NCBI GenBank assembly: GCA_037179515.1
Contig: JAXCGZ010021104.1
Span: 16,458-80,457, forward strand
DNA: 64,000 nt
Source: Halocaridina rubra
Lineage: Eukaryota; Arthropoda; Malacostraca; Decapoda; Atyidae
Direction: 5' to 3'
Part shown: in pieces, positions 1 through 53,835 of the stretch
How positions within the stretch are numbered: position 1 is the stretch's first letter
Layout: every line of letters starts with the position of its first letter
The notes under the pieces: generated by a model
What the model saw: the letters and a program-made list of their open reading frames with translations, nothing else
What the model was told of the DNA's origin: nothing
Database searches by the model: none
Translations under genes and position numbers: made by a program

Positions 1-16
1 CTCTTCTCTGCCTTAG

Positions 17-75
17 GAAGACTCAGAGAAAATTGAAATGGATGACAATACTTTTTCAAAGCATATTTTTATGTG
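17..75 (+). other. Probable 5'UTR exon with upstream ORF
   Basis: A pyrimidine-rich tract and AG precede 17, and a strong donor (GTAAGT) follows 75. Spliced to the AG at 217-218, it places an upstream ATG at 38 in a 26-codon ORF that runs 38-75 plus 219-261 and ends in TAA overlapping the main ATG (TAATG). The frame of the main ORF is closed in this exon (TGA at 34 and 43), so it is not a coding extension. Splicing is inferred. Confidence 0.5.
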
Positions 76-260
76 GTAAGTTACAAAAAGATATTTCGTC
101 CTTTTCCTAAAATGTCAGACGAGCTAAATGAAATATTTTCATTGCCTTGGAAGAGATTAAATCTTTGATTAATGTACTTCCTAATCAGCTGATAACAATT
201 AGTATCTTATTTTTTTAGGTTTGTTGCTGTAGATTGCAGAATTATAAATTTATTGTTATA

Positions 261-31103
<30,843 letters not shown>

Positions 31104-32934
31104 GTAAGTAATCTCCAATATTGATCTTTAATGACTATGTACTTCTTATTCCTCTAAAATCAAGCTGATGCCACTGTTATATAAGTGGATAAAATGCTGT
31201 TGCTTGACCACAGTAGAAAATTGTTTTCAAACTGATGTTAGTAATAAGAAAGCATGTTTGGGAAACATTGCTATCTGTGTTCTTAGCCCTTTGCAACCAA
31301 CATTTGTATATTTTTAAGGAAGTGTATACAGTGCTTAAGCTAGTATATTTTTGTAACCTTATGACCTGATACCTCAGTGCCTTTTGTATTTTTATATAAA
31401 TAAACCCTGCATCATGTTAGTATCCCTTACTCTGTACATATTTATGTAGAATACTGATACTGTATATGCATTACTGTGTAATGCTATAATCATTCCTATG
31501 CAATATGCATGGCATGTACTTACCATATCAACGTTTTCATTACGCTATGTAGCAGAAATTGGGCATGTACCTAACGTAATTATGTTACTTTCTTTCATTG
31601 GAGATATTTTATGTCGTATTTGGATCATGTAAAAAAAGTAACCTCAGGGTGCTCTAGGGTTACTCATAAGGCAAATTGCCTGACCTAAGCTAACCCACAA
31701 TTTAGCGAGACATTAAACTTTTCACGGGGCTCTGGAGTTTACTCATCTTTACAAGATCCCCATATTGGGCATGTTTATATATGTGTAATTATTTATTCCA
31801 CATATGTATTGGCTACCTCATTTTGTAACTACCAAGACCAAGGCTGTAGGGTATTTTAATTAGTACAAAGTGAATATGTTATCCTTCACTGTAATACACA
31901 AATAAATATTAGTATTTTAAAATGTTGTGGCCTTGAAAAGTAGACTTTTCAGCTATTACAATTATTTTTGCTTGTCATTCCTCGGACCTCAGTACTTATT
32001 ACTCTTGTGTTATTATTACTAATTCATTAGAATATACAAGAATAATTACTTGATAATTAGGTTTGCTATGTTTATTATTAGGTCGTATAAAATTATAGAG
32101 ACATCTTGTCTTTTGTGGACAATTAATCGGCTTTTCCATTACAGTTTCTTCAATTTATGTGAATATTCCATCGTTTAAGAAAAAATTAATTCATGGCAAA
32201 CTCATGCTGTTAACATTAGTAATATAGTTTTGAGATATATTCAAAATTATAATGTTTAAAACTATTTTTAAAAACGTCCTTATTGAGATTATAATTTTTA
32301 TATTTATATGTTGTAAATTTGTATATCTTTGGATTATGTATATAATCAATGTTAGTTGTTGGAAACAGAGCTCATATATTTTTCTGTGCATTTTCATTGA
32401 TACAAGGTTGGCCAATAATCGGTTTTTAATTTTTTTTTACCTTTTGATGAGTTATTACCTCACTGAGGCCCTTTCCGATAATAATTACTCTAATACCTAC
32501 GTGACTCAGGGACCCATATACCTATATTGAGGTAATCCCAAACCCAGAAGGTGAAAAAAAAAGAAAAAATTAAAAACTGACTTTTGGCCTACCCTATATT
32601 TTGTAGAACTGAGTAAAGCTAGAAATTATTTTAAAAGCCTAAATTCCTGCATTTTTCAAAGTATCACTCATTTTGTTCCTTATAAAGGTATTATACATAA
32701 TTTGGATAATTGTAAATGGACTATTTATTGATGAAATAAATGTTTAGAATGGTTTTGCTTAAACTAACCATAAATGCATAGATTTTGTCTCTATAGAAAG
32801 GATGTGGATGTAATGCATTTCCTTGCTGCATCTTGATCTGAACGTAATTATGTGTTAGCATGACTTTTGTTAAATGTTTGAACATTTATGCTATACAAAC
32901 TGATTGGTACTCAATGTATAATTATTTTTATTAA
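31104..32934. other. Intron 12, proximal part
   Basis: AT-rich and mostly unique-looking. 31638-31756 is a family D copy in inverted orientation relative to 11987. No exon was recognised. Confidence 0.55.
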
Positions 32935-32935
32935 T

Positions 32936-33268
32936 AGGGGGTCCTTGGTTTACACAGTCCTCAAATTACGATGTTTTGTGTTTACAACACATCTCCCATA
33001 AATTAATTTACTTCTTTTTTTTTATCATTTTTGGCCTGTATTGTCTCACTAGGGTTAAAGCAGATTCTTGTGATGGCAGTACTTTTAAGAAAAGGAAAGC
33101 TATCTCCACGGAAGTGAAATTAGAGATAATGAGATACATGGAAAAAGGAGAAACTTTACTACTGCATTAGCATTCGTGCTTTTTTAGGTGTGTTCTTACT
33201 TACACTGAAATTTGGGTTACATCACATTTCAGGAACTAAACTCTGACGCAAGTCTAGGACCCCCTGTA
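32936..33268 (+). mobile_element. Mini-Tigger-like element with CENP-B-type HTH relic
   Basis: The ends GGGGGTCCTTGG and CTAGGACCCCC(TG) are inverted repeats and both abut TA. At about 33087-33155 it still encodes KKRKAISTEVKLEIMRYMEK, the helix-turn-helix start of a Tigger/CENP-B-like transposase, followed by a stop. The rest of the transposase is gone. Confidence 0.75.
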
Positions 33269-33324
33269 TTTTGATATTTTTATAGTATCCACATACACTA
33301 CCCTAGCAGGGTTGTGGGGGGGAT

Positions 33325-36590
<3,266 letters not shown>

Positions 36591-36598
36591 ACCTGTCT

Positions 36599-37024
36599 TG
36601 AGGCCTGTACAGACAAGTGGACCAGTCTGCACGGTTGGCGGGCAAATTCTGCTGGGCATACCCGTGAATGTTATCCACAGGGCTGAGGTGATGAATGGGC
36701 AGGCATGGCCAATGGTGCCAGCACCTTGTTGAGTATTGTACGATAAATATGGTGGCCAGTACTACTCAAAACAAGAAACTGTTGTGTAGCATAATAATTG
36801 GTATATGTATGTGCACTGTGTTACAATGACGTGAGAAGTGGAAGGCAAGGCTCTATGGATCCCCTATGTTAAATTACATTTGGCAGTGTCATACCTTCAA
36901 TACTTGCCTGCGACCACCTGGTTGGTGATTTTGCTTAACACTTCGCTGTTATGCCTGTTACAAGAGCCCGATGACAGGCATGCCCGCCAATCAGGCCAGC
37001 TTGTCTGGATATGCCTTTACAAAT
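36599..37024. mobile_element. Possible non-autonomous TIR element
   Basis: The ends GGCCTGTACAGACAAG and CTTGTCTGGATATGCC are imperfect inverted repeats about 425 bp apart, and the GC content is higher than in flanking DNA. No catalytic motif; superfamily unknown. Confidence 0.45.
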
Positions 37025-37067
37025 TATATCCAACTTCATGTATTTGAGTAATACAAATATATTACAG

Positions 37068-37268
37068 ATCTTGATCCAGTTTTACGTCACGGACTCCCTT
37101 TTCTACCAAGGGCTAGGATGGTTGCCTTCTTGCGAAGGACTTGTTTTGGCATATATAATTGTTTCCTTGAGTGCATACCCTTGCTAACCTTAGACCGTGA
37201 CGGGGCGTGAACCCTCGACCTGATGCCTCAGAGTCGCGGACGCTTCCGCTTGAGCCACGGCAACTACC
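37068..37268 (-). repeat. SINE family A, full length, with 17-bp target-site duplication
   Basis: Flanked by two perfect copies of ATACAAATATATTACAG (37051-37067 and 37269-37285). On the minus strand it begins GTTGCCGTGGCTCAAGCGG and ends GACGTAAAACTGGATCAAG. Confidence 0.9.
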
Positions 37269-37289
37269 ATACAAATATATTACAGTCTT

Positions 37290-40738
<3,449 letters not shown>

Positions 40739-41436
40739 ATATGCTCTTTACAATTAATTTTCCTCTTCTTAATTCATGACCAAAGCCCTTCATTGAATTA
40801 GTTTTATTTTTTTTTATGAGTGTGACACTAGGACGGAGGAAGAATATTGCTCTCATCGGGCCTGGGCGCGAATAAACATAAAACAAATAAGATGGGGAGT
40901 ATAGTGACTTCTTCAAGGATATCCCGTGTAGATGCTGTATAGACATAAAAAAAAGACCCGCAACTTAAGGAAGACTTAAACCGAGCCGTCTAGGACAGTC
41001 CTAGTGAAGTCTAAAACACCTTCAGCTGTTGTATCGCAACGGGCGGTTAGTGCCATGGGACAACCTACTACATGGTTGACTAGAATGCTACTAGATTACA
41101 TTGATAGCATAGTTTTCTTTATTGAAACGCCAGCAGCAGAATCCCATTATTATTAAGGTGTAAAATGCTTTAATAGTTAATTTTTTGTTGTATAATTTGT
41201 AGGATCTGCCCGTCATAGATTATTAACATCCCCACCTTTACGGCCTTTCTATAGTGGAAATAGACGACGGCGAGGAAAAATTTAACCAATTATATAAAAT
41301 TGTCAAGAAAATAACGTTGGGAATTCATAGTTGATTTAGCCTTATGAACTATATTAGATTTTATAAGTCTCCGAAATTTATTTATCGTAATTTCGATGTC
41401 GTTAACAACATGTTGTGCTCTCTTTATCATTTTCAG

Positions 41437-41523
41437 GTCCTCCTTTAGTTTAATATCCCTTGGAGGTACTCGCTACTACAGCCCGTACGTCGGACCGCAG
41501 AGATGTTGGCGAGCATGGGGAAG
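41437..41523 (+). CDS. Candidate exon: cassette exon of OSBPL1A or start of a short isoform
   Basis: Acceptor TCATTTTCAG ends at 41436 and donor GTAGGT begins at 41524 (87 nt). Read in the phase left by exon 12, it is open throughout (KSSFSLISLGGTRYYSPY, then VGPQRCWRAWGR). Alternatively its ATG at 41503 begins MLASMGK, as a first exon would, with 41437-41502 as leader. It is more GC-rich than its surroundings. No homology recognised. Confidence 0.35.
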
Positions 41524-41986
41524 GTAGGTGCAATAGATCAATTCGAAATTTATAAACATTGGATTGCAAATCATTATTGTCTTATGCATTGTAGACTGGC
41601 CTTTTCGTCGAATGCGTTTTTTTTTTTCGGTATATTATCGATCGATTTCCATCATGATTTTTTGTTTTTGACAAAATTAGCAACCATTTTGTGATGTTTT
41701 GGTTTCCAGATAGAAGCTTTTCCAGTTTTTTGTTTTGTTGTTTTTTTTTTAATCTCCTTTTAGCGAAATAATTTTCCATCTCTTAATAATAGATTTTGCG
41801 TTTCCGTGTATTTCATGTACATTTTGTCAAGATTTTGATTGTAAATTCAATACAATACTTCAAGAATATATTTTTTAATCTTTTAGTTGGATACTATATT
41901 GTAAACTGTTCGTAAAATTTGTAAAACTATCGGTTTGAAACTTATATATATTTTTTTTAACAAAATATTGGCAAGTAAGGTACTGG

Positions 41987-41989
<3 letters not shown>

Positions 41990-42054
<65 letters not shown>
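41990..42054. repeat. (AT)n tract
   Basis: AT run on the tail side of a SINE A copy. Confidence 0.95.

Positions 42055-43140
<1,086 letters not shown>

Positions 43141-43195
<55 letters not shown>
43141..43195. repeat. (GT)n tract between two LINE copies
   Basis: Perfect GT run sitting exactly between the broken 5' end of copy 1 and the 3' end of copy 2. Confidence 0.95.
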
Positions 43196-43197
<2 letters not shown>

Positions 43198-44586
43198 ACC
43201 TAATTGTGTTTACGGGAAAGAGCCCGAAGCTCGTATCTTCCCGTCTCCCGATCGGTTCCATCTTTTACTTAGTGATACTTATCATACCTGTCCTTAAAAC
43301 TATGGACTGAAATAGCATTAACTACCTATCAACTACTCTTACACTGAAAAAGTATTTCCTTACATCCTGCTAAGAAGTTTTTTTTACGAAGCTTTAAACT
43401 ATGACCTCTAGTTCTAGAGCCAGCCATATCAAAATATCGATCCCTATCCACTCTATCATAACCATGAAGTAATTTAAAGACTGTCACCATATCCCCCCTC
43501 AATCTTCCATCTTCGATTGATGGTAAGTCTAATTCTCTCAGCCCCTCATCATAACTGAGATAGCGTATTTCTGACACCAGTTTCGTGGCATGTCTTTGAA
43601 CTTTTTCAAGCTTAGCTACGTGTTTTTTCAAGTGCGGATTCCAAAAGGGGGCTGCATATTCAAGTTTTGGCCTCACATAGGTTACATAAATATTTCTGAG
43701 CATTTCCTTGTCCATGTTCCTGAAGGCTACCCTTACATTTGCTAAGAAAGCATATACTGCCCTTACTATGCCATTTATATGTATTCCTGGAGACAAATCT
43801 GCCAGTATGTTTACTCCAAGATTTCTCTCATTTTCTGTCTCTTGAAGTTGTACTCCAGCCACCGAGTAGTCAAGCTTGGACCTTCTTGCACTTGTACCCA
43901 TTCTCATTACCTTACATTTTGAGTATTGAATTTCATTAGCCACTTTTCTGACCACTCATGGAGACTATTTAGATCTTCCTGAAGTTCTCTACCATTCTTC
44001 TCGTTTCTTACTTTCTTCACAATCTTTGCATCATCTGCAAACATATTCATGAATGAATTTACAGACTCGCTCTGTATATAAATTATTAACACGTAAGATC
44101 TTAGTGGCCACAGTGGCTGGGTGGTAATTACATGCGAATTTGATTCGTCAAGTCGCCCTCTGTTCCCTTCCTTCTAAGTAAGTTTTTATCCATTCCAAGA
44201 CATTTCCACCTATTCTAGCCATTGCTTGCAACTTCTTAATAAGTCTCCCGTGTGGAACAGTGTCAAATGCTTTCTGGAAGTCTAGGAATATGCAATCTGT
44301 CCAGCTCTCTCTTTCTTGTAAGATTCGGCTTACCTCATCATAAAATTCTAATAAGTCTGTTACTGTTGATCTACCTTCTCTGAAGCTATGTTGTCTCACT
44401 GACAAAAAGTTGAAGGATTCCAAGTGAAGAGAGATATGTTTCCTTAGTAGTTTCTCCATAACTTTGCAAACTATGCTGGTCAAGGAAACTGGTCTGTAGT
44501 TTAAAGTCATATCTCTCCCTCCCTTTATGAAGATAGGTATCTCGTTCGCTTGTTTCCAGCATCTTGGAATCTCCCCTGACTCCAGT
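43196..44586 (-). pseudogene. CR1/Jockey-like LINE, copy 2, with RT catalytic region
   Basis: Minus strand, in order: CWKQANEIPIFIKGG, LNYRPVSLTSIVCKVMEKLL, FLDFQKAFDTVPHGRLIKKL (44148-44510), then a gap at about 44092-44150, FADDAKIVKKV (44040), WSEKWLMKFN, LGVNILADLSPGIH, YVRPKLEYAAPFWNPHLKKH and TRGHSLKLRKK, ending near 43329 with a frame shift against copy 1. The block that should carry PQGSVLGP is missing and replaced by a SINE-like fragment. Inactive. Confidence 0.88.
44100..44155 (+). repeat. SINE A-related head fragment inside LINE copy 2
   Basis: GTGGCCACAGTGGCTGGGTG, then TTTGATTCGTCAAGTCGCCC resembles the tRNA-like heads at 56385 and 59726. Confidence 0.5.
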
Positions 44587-44610
44587 CAGTGTGTGTGTGT
44601 GTGTGTGTGC

Positions 44611-44690
<80 letters not shown>
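44587..44690. repeat. (GT)n(GA)n compound microsatellite
   Basis: GT run to about 44624, then GA to 44690. It truncates LINE copy 2. Confidence 0.95.
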
Positions 44691-44694
<4 letters not shown>

Positions 44695-44719
44695 TTATTA
44701 TTTTATTTTATTAATTTAT

Positions 44720-45360
44720 ACATATACCGAGGCTGTTTCCCCCTTAAATTGGGGGGTAGCCGACGTCAAGAAAGGAAAGTTTGGGGAGAAGTTATTCTCC
44801 CCTCTACTCCCCCTCTTCGTTGACGCCTCGCAGGAGGTTGATACAAGGGGGGGATTCCCAGTCCCCCCTCCCCGTCCACTTTTAGTCGCCTTTTACGACA
44901 CGCAGGGAATACGGTGAGGCTATTCTTTGATATTATGCCCGCCCCACAGGGCACAAATATAAAAGGCCCCATGTGCTCCTTATTATCGTCTCCAACCAAC
45001 CGCTCAATGGCAAAGCCCCTGCTGGGCTAAGGATGATGATGGGATGGCCAAGAGTGCGCCGCCGCGCCCTCGTGTGGGAAACCTCTAGGGTTTTGCGGGA
45101 GTAATCGGCCGCCGCTGCCTGTCTACTACAGCAGCAAGATTTTTGGCAGGCCTTTGGCCCTCCCCACTTCTAGGTCTGGCTTCAGGGAACGCGCCACCAG
45201 CGAGATTTTGGCGGCACGAACTCCCCAATACGTTCCCAAGCAGACTAGGGAGATGGATGACTAGATGCCACTCGTCTTGGAGTGGCCACGGCACTTGGGA
45301 GTGCCATCGCCGCAATGTGCGTTCAACTACACTTAAGAATAAGTCATTTATTAAGGAAGG
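44720..45360. repeat. Long copy of repeat family C
   Basis: Starts with ATATACCGAGGCTGTTTCCC and an imperfect GGGG/CCCC stem, continues with TCGCCTTTTACGACACGCAG and a GC-rich part up to about 45330. It is far more GC-rich than its surroundings. Open frames on both strands (e.g. 45085-45315) show no domain. Family type unknown; possibly the 5' part of a LINE. Confidence 0.55.
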
Positions 45361-45404
45361 GTAATCGTAATTTTGTTGATAGTAGTAGAGATAAATAAAT
45401 AAGA

Positions 45405-47327
<1,923 letters not shown>

Positions 47328-47621
47328 AAATTGGTCTCTCTGGATCTCATTTCCAATTTTGGGCGTGGCATTAGGTTAGGTTTTCAATATCCTCAAGCCT
47401 CTTCCCTTCTCTTTCGTCTATCTAATGGGTCTCCAGAGATGTTCCTCCTTGAGGATTAATTTTGTGGTCATTTCATTCTTGACTTTATGTACTCGTAATA
47501 ACAGTATTATATATATTTTATTTAATCTCATTGTGTTTAATGCCTCTTCTTCAATAAGTACTAATATAAGAGGCTTGCAAGAGTTATATATAATAAAAAA
47601 AAATTCTTGCTCAATTTGTTA

Positions 47622-47623
<2 letters not shown>

Positions 47624-47702
<79 letters not shown>
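47624..47702. repeat. (AT)n tract
   Basis: Tail side of the following SINE. Confidence 0.95.
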
Positions 47703-47704
<2 letters not shown>

Positions 47705-47889
47705 ATTCGGTTTTACGTCACGAACTCCCTTTTCTACTAAGGGCTAGGACGGTTGCCTTCTTACGAAGGACTTGTTTTGGCAGATGTAAGCGTTACCCTG
47801 AGTGTATGCCCTTACTAACCTCAGTCCGTGACGAGGCGCGAACCCTCGACCTGCCGCCTCAGAGTCGCAGACGCTACCATTTTGCCACG

Positions 47890-47895
<6 letters not shown>
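47703..47895 (-). repeat. SINE family A copy between AT tracts
   Basis: Nearly identical to 42055-42249, including the diagnostic TAAGGGCTAGGACGG and CTGCCGCCTCAGAG. AT tracts on both sides (47624-47702, 47896-47963). Confidence 0.88.

Positions 47896-47963
<68 letters not shown>
47896..47963. repeat. (AT)n tract
   Basis: Head side of the SINE. Confidence 0.95.
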
Positions 47964-47965
<2 letters not shown>

Positions 47966-48063
47966 TTATTAAAGTTTTCTGATCATGAAACAAAGTGGAC
48001 AGCCTATATCAAACACCTGCTGATGCGGCTGCTGTTATTACTAATGCTACTGCTACTTCTAAC

Positions 48064-48331
<268 letters not shown>

Positions 48332-48985
48332 TGTGTAAAGTCCTACTGATAGGACACTGTCCTATAGTAATAGTTACTTTACCTTTTTAGCTTATCCAAA
48401 GCTTTATCTAAAGTAATCTGAAAATATTATATGATTTTTTCTTACATTTTAATTATTTGTTTTTTAATTTATTGTTCTCATATATTCTTTTTTAATAAAA
48501 TTGACAATCTCCTACTATTCATTCCTAAAATATATATTCTCAGAGTTACAGCATATAAAAACGTGTTGATGAATAGTCTCCTGTTATTGTTGAGTATACA
48601 TGCATAATATACAGTGCCATAATACCCCATATAATGGAGTATGGCACAGTTTGAGCAAGGCCCCATTTACCCCATCTCACCTATTTATACTCCTTGGGAT
48701 AATGTGTCACCACAGATAATAGTATGACAAAATTATAGATATAGATATCCAAACAAAATACTCTCCTATTATTTATCTAAGAAACATATATTTTTTGTTT
48801 CTAAATTATATCACACTAAGCATTATAGACGAAAGTCTGAAACCAATAATCAGGTTGATATTACTCCAAACCCCTGCTCTGTAAATTATTGGTTGCCAAA
48901 ATTTATACATGTAAATTGCAAACTATAAATTTGACATTTATTTAAAAAAAATCTGTTCACGGTGAATTTTAGCTGGCCAGGACAT
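48332..48985. other. Intron sequence, no feature seen
   Basis: AT-rich; nothing recognised. Confidence 0.5.
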
Positions 48986-48989
48986 TATT

Positions 48990-49160
48990 GCTTGCCTTTT
49001 ATGGGTCGCTATCAATCCCCATTCGAATGGGGGTGGACAGAGACGTATTCGAGCTGGGGGATTAAGTGTGCATGGCCTTCCTAACGCCCAGCGGTAGGCG
49101 TGATCTCGGGTTTGTCACATTACGTGTCAAGCACTCTAACCACTGCGGTACCAAGGTTCC
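48990..49160 (-). repeat. SINE family B copy
   Basis: Minus strand, with CAATCCCCATTCGAATGGGG (the terminal hairpin), GCATGGCCTTCCTAACG and a head with CTAACCACTGCGGTACC on the plus strand. It abuts a SINE A copy. Confidence 0.75.
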
Positions 49161-49165
49161 CCATA

Positions 49166-49312
49166 ACCCAGAATATGTCACGGACTGAGGTTAGTAAGGG
49201 CATACACTCAGGGTAACGGATACATCTGCCAAAACAAGTCCTTCGTAAGTAGGCAACCGTCCTAGCCCTTAGTAGAAAAGGGAGTTCGTAACGTAAAACC
49301 GAATACATCAAT
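49166..49312 (+). repeat. SINE family A, 5'-truncated
   Basis: TCACGGACTGAGGTTAGTAA to CGTAACGTAAAACCGAATAC. The tRNA-like head is missing. Confidence 0.8.
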
Positions 49313-49945
49313 GGAGATGTATATTTCAGACCAATAATTTCCTCTTGATTATTCCAAAGCTCTTTATCCTCTAAAGTTTAGCAGACCAAAACTAGTAGAC
49401 GAATATCGTCTCTAAATTATATCAGACGGCTCTTCATTCATCCAATATGTCTTCTCTAAATTAAGGCAGACCAAACACTGTACATATAAATGATTTTGAT
49501 TAATCTCGCATGGCTTAATCCAAAACGTTGATTCTATACTATAGCAGACCAAACATTTGTAGATGTAAATTCCAAACCAAATTTCCTTTGCCACACTCCA
49601 GGTGTGGATGCTGTCAGGCGGAAAATTCAGACCACTATCTTGTTGCCGGAAAATCCTCTCAAAATTTACATGCCTTTTGTTTACACATTTATCTCCGATA
49701 TTCATTTTCGCTGGAGCGTGAAGATGCCACACAATATATGCTCTAAAATTATGCTTAAAAATGGTGGAAATTATGTTTGGAATTGTGTTTGTTGTTAATA
49801 TTTAATGGCAGGATACAGTATTATATTAAAGATTAATTTTGCAAAATTTATAACCGATATAGTCACATTAATAAGGTATGCTTATTTCGAGAACTTCGTC
49901 TTATATCTTTGATTCTTGAGGTTTAATATAATTGTCTGTGCATGA
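49313..49945. other. Intron sequence, no feature seen
   Basis: Contains loosely repeated TATAGCAGACCAAAC-like segments (49380, 49465, 49540), perhaps an eroded 80-bp tandem repeat. Confidence 0.45.
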
Positions 49946-49949
49946 AACA

Positions 49950-49954
49950 TTATT

Positions 49955-50048
<94 letters not shown>
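49950..50048. repeat. (ATT)n tract
   Basis: Followed at 50046-50140 by a family C-like fragment (CGGCCACCCTCCTTACAAGG). Confidence 0.95.
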
Positions 50049-50049
<1 letters not shown>

Positions 50050-50149
50050 GAGGAGGGTTGAGGTATATGTGGATCGTGGTGAATGCCTGTTTCATGGCTC
50101 GGCCACCCTCCTTACAAGGGGGAATGACGCCAGGTATATGTATGTGACT

Positions 50150-50560
<411 letters not shown>

Positions 50561-51170
50561 CCTGCATTGACATTTAAAAATGATATGAAGGTCCCTTGCA
50601 CATTCTTTTTATAGGCCAGATGATATTGATAGACATTCACGAATTTCCAGTGACCCATCAGCTTTAAGTGTTTTATGTAACTTCGTCTATGTTTCTTACA
50701 CAGCAATGTACAGCAAGTTGAATTGGTTATATCTGATGGTTGTTTTCTGTGTGTGCGTGTGTGTGTATGTTTTTAATCACCTATAGCATCTGACAAGTTA
50801 CATGCTTAATTTATCTTTCAGTGGCAAATTCGGTAATGCCTTAAGAACATTGTTGGCTTTGTCATCGTGTTGTGGGTTCGAATCCTGTCCAGGAGTGGTT
50901 ATATAATTCATATTTACACGTATGTAAGAAAAAAAGATCAATGTTTGGGGCCACTTTTTTTTTCTTATTATTGTTCTGATATATTTTTTTGTTCTTTCAT
51001 TGTTCTGCCATCCAGGCTCTGCCTCTTTATCGGCTGCCCATTTCCATTTCTCTTATTATGTCCTATTGTGAACAGAGGATGCAATTTCCCTAACTTGTGT
51101 CGATTCAGTATGGCGGGTTTTTCCAGTTCGATTTTTTTTTCTTATAGGTGGGAAATTGAAGTCAGGTGAG
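50561..51170. other. Intron sequence, no confident feature
   Basis: A perfect tRNA B-box sequence (GGTTCGAATCC, about 50875) with a weak A-box-like TGGCAAATTCGG 50 bp upstream suggests an old tRNA-derived SINE head; nothing else. Confidence 0.35.
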
Positions 51171-51171
51171 C

Positions 51172-52035
<864 letters not shown>

Positions 52036-52036
52036 A

Positions 52037-52275
<239 letters not shown>

Positions 52276-52639
52276 GTGCCCTTTTTGCAACGAAGCAGAC
52301 AGGTATGAATAGTCTCACAGAATCGTTGATGGTGGTGATGCTTATTTAGGAATCGTATTGGAATCTTTTCTCGGAATTGGCTGTTTATTCAGGCTCTCGA
52401 ATTTGCATATGATCCCAGACATTCCGAGAGTCTAGAACGAAAAGTTTTTGTTTTCGTTATGGAGAATATGAATGTGTATTGAGACCTCAATATAACTTTT
52501 AAAACTTACATACGCACACATATATATGCATACATACACACGTACACACACATGCACTTATTTAATTCTTTTGCAAAGATGTAAGCATTATTAGTTTAGA
52601 AATTCATCATGTTCTAATACTGAATTTCAATGAAAATTT

Positions 52640-52720
<81 letters not shown>

Positions 52721-53045
52721 CTAGAAATGAGTTTAGGAGGTCTTTTACTGGATTTCCTGAACCCTTGAGGTTTGGTTTCACCATTGGCTACCCACATCTA
52801 CTGGAAGAAATAAATGTGTATAGTTAAAATTATGGAATGTATTAAATGTTTACTTGAAACTTAAATACTCTCCCCCCCAAGTAGTCTGGATTGGTGGGGG
52901 GTGACGGTGGCGAGCCTTTACCCTCAAGGTGCTTGTAAGTGAAGAATGGCTTAAGAGGGTCTTCTGGTGATTTGTTTTGTATACTTTGATTCGGCTACCA
53001 GCTTTACTATGGGAATTACGACCCTTATATGTATGGATGTCCTTC
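52276..53045. other. Intron sequence with (CT)n
   Basis: (CT)n at 52642-52720 with one break; otherwise nothing recognised. Confidence 0.6.
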
Positions 53046-53046
<1 letters not shown>

Positions 53047-53118
<72 letters not shown>

Positions 53119-53277
53119 TAATAATAATAATCCATCCATATACCAAGGCCATATTCCCCCCTTATAAGGAGGGTGGCTGAGTCAAAGACAATACTTTGAC
53201 CTTTTGTGGGAATTAAATACAGAGGAGGGGATAATGATAATAATAATTATAATAATAATATTAATAATAATAATAAT

Positions 53278-53362
<85 letters not shown>

Positions 53363-53409
53363 GCAACAAAAACAACAACAAGCATACCAACAACAACAAC
53401 AACAACAAC

Positions 53410-53472
<63 letters not shown>

Positions 53473-53500
53473 TATAATAATAATAACAATAAACGTAATA
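53047..53500. repeat. (AAT)n tracts around a family C fragment
   Basis: AAT 53047-53130; family C-like 53131-53210 (ATATACCAAGGCCATATTCC, TTATAAGGAGGGTGGCTGAG); AAT/AAC 53226-53490. Confidence 0.9.
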
Positions 53501-53835
53501 ATGGTGATGAAGGTGATTATGATGATGATAACTAGAGTATCAGTAACTAAATAATGTTTTGAGTGGCTTGACTCTACTCTCATATGCATCAATTGGTTAA
53601 TAGGAGCGTATAAGGCAGTAGCATTTCTCTGACTGAAATTCCCGTTTGGAACTAACTCACAATTTCTTTAGATACATTGATCCCATTGTTTTACATAATC
53701 GCACATGTCGTGAGAGGCATTTGCTTCTAAGCTGCTGGTCTCCACAAAGCAGCCATGCAAGATATGTTCTTGTTTATTAGGTATCTAAATCCTACTGTAA
53801 TCTTTGCTTTTATTGGAAGCGATGTGGGTTCTTTG

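Noticed and set aside
41202..41285. Possible ORD-preceding exon (GSARHRLLTSPPLRPFYSG)
   Set aside because: It has an acceptor-like TTTGTAG, but no usable donor follows, and the phase does not fit exon 12; similarity to the HRTSLP-type segment is too weak.
45085..45364. GC-rich open frames on both strands
   Set aside because: No domain, no splice sites, and the segment belongs to a repeat family.
50822..50890. tRNA gene from the perfect B box at 50875
   Set aside because: The A box is weak and no acceptor stem forms; at best an old SINE head.
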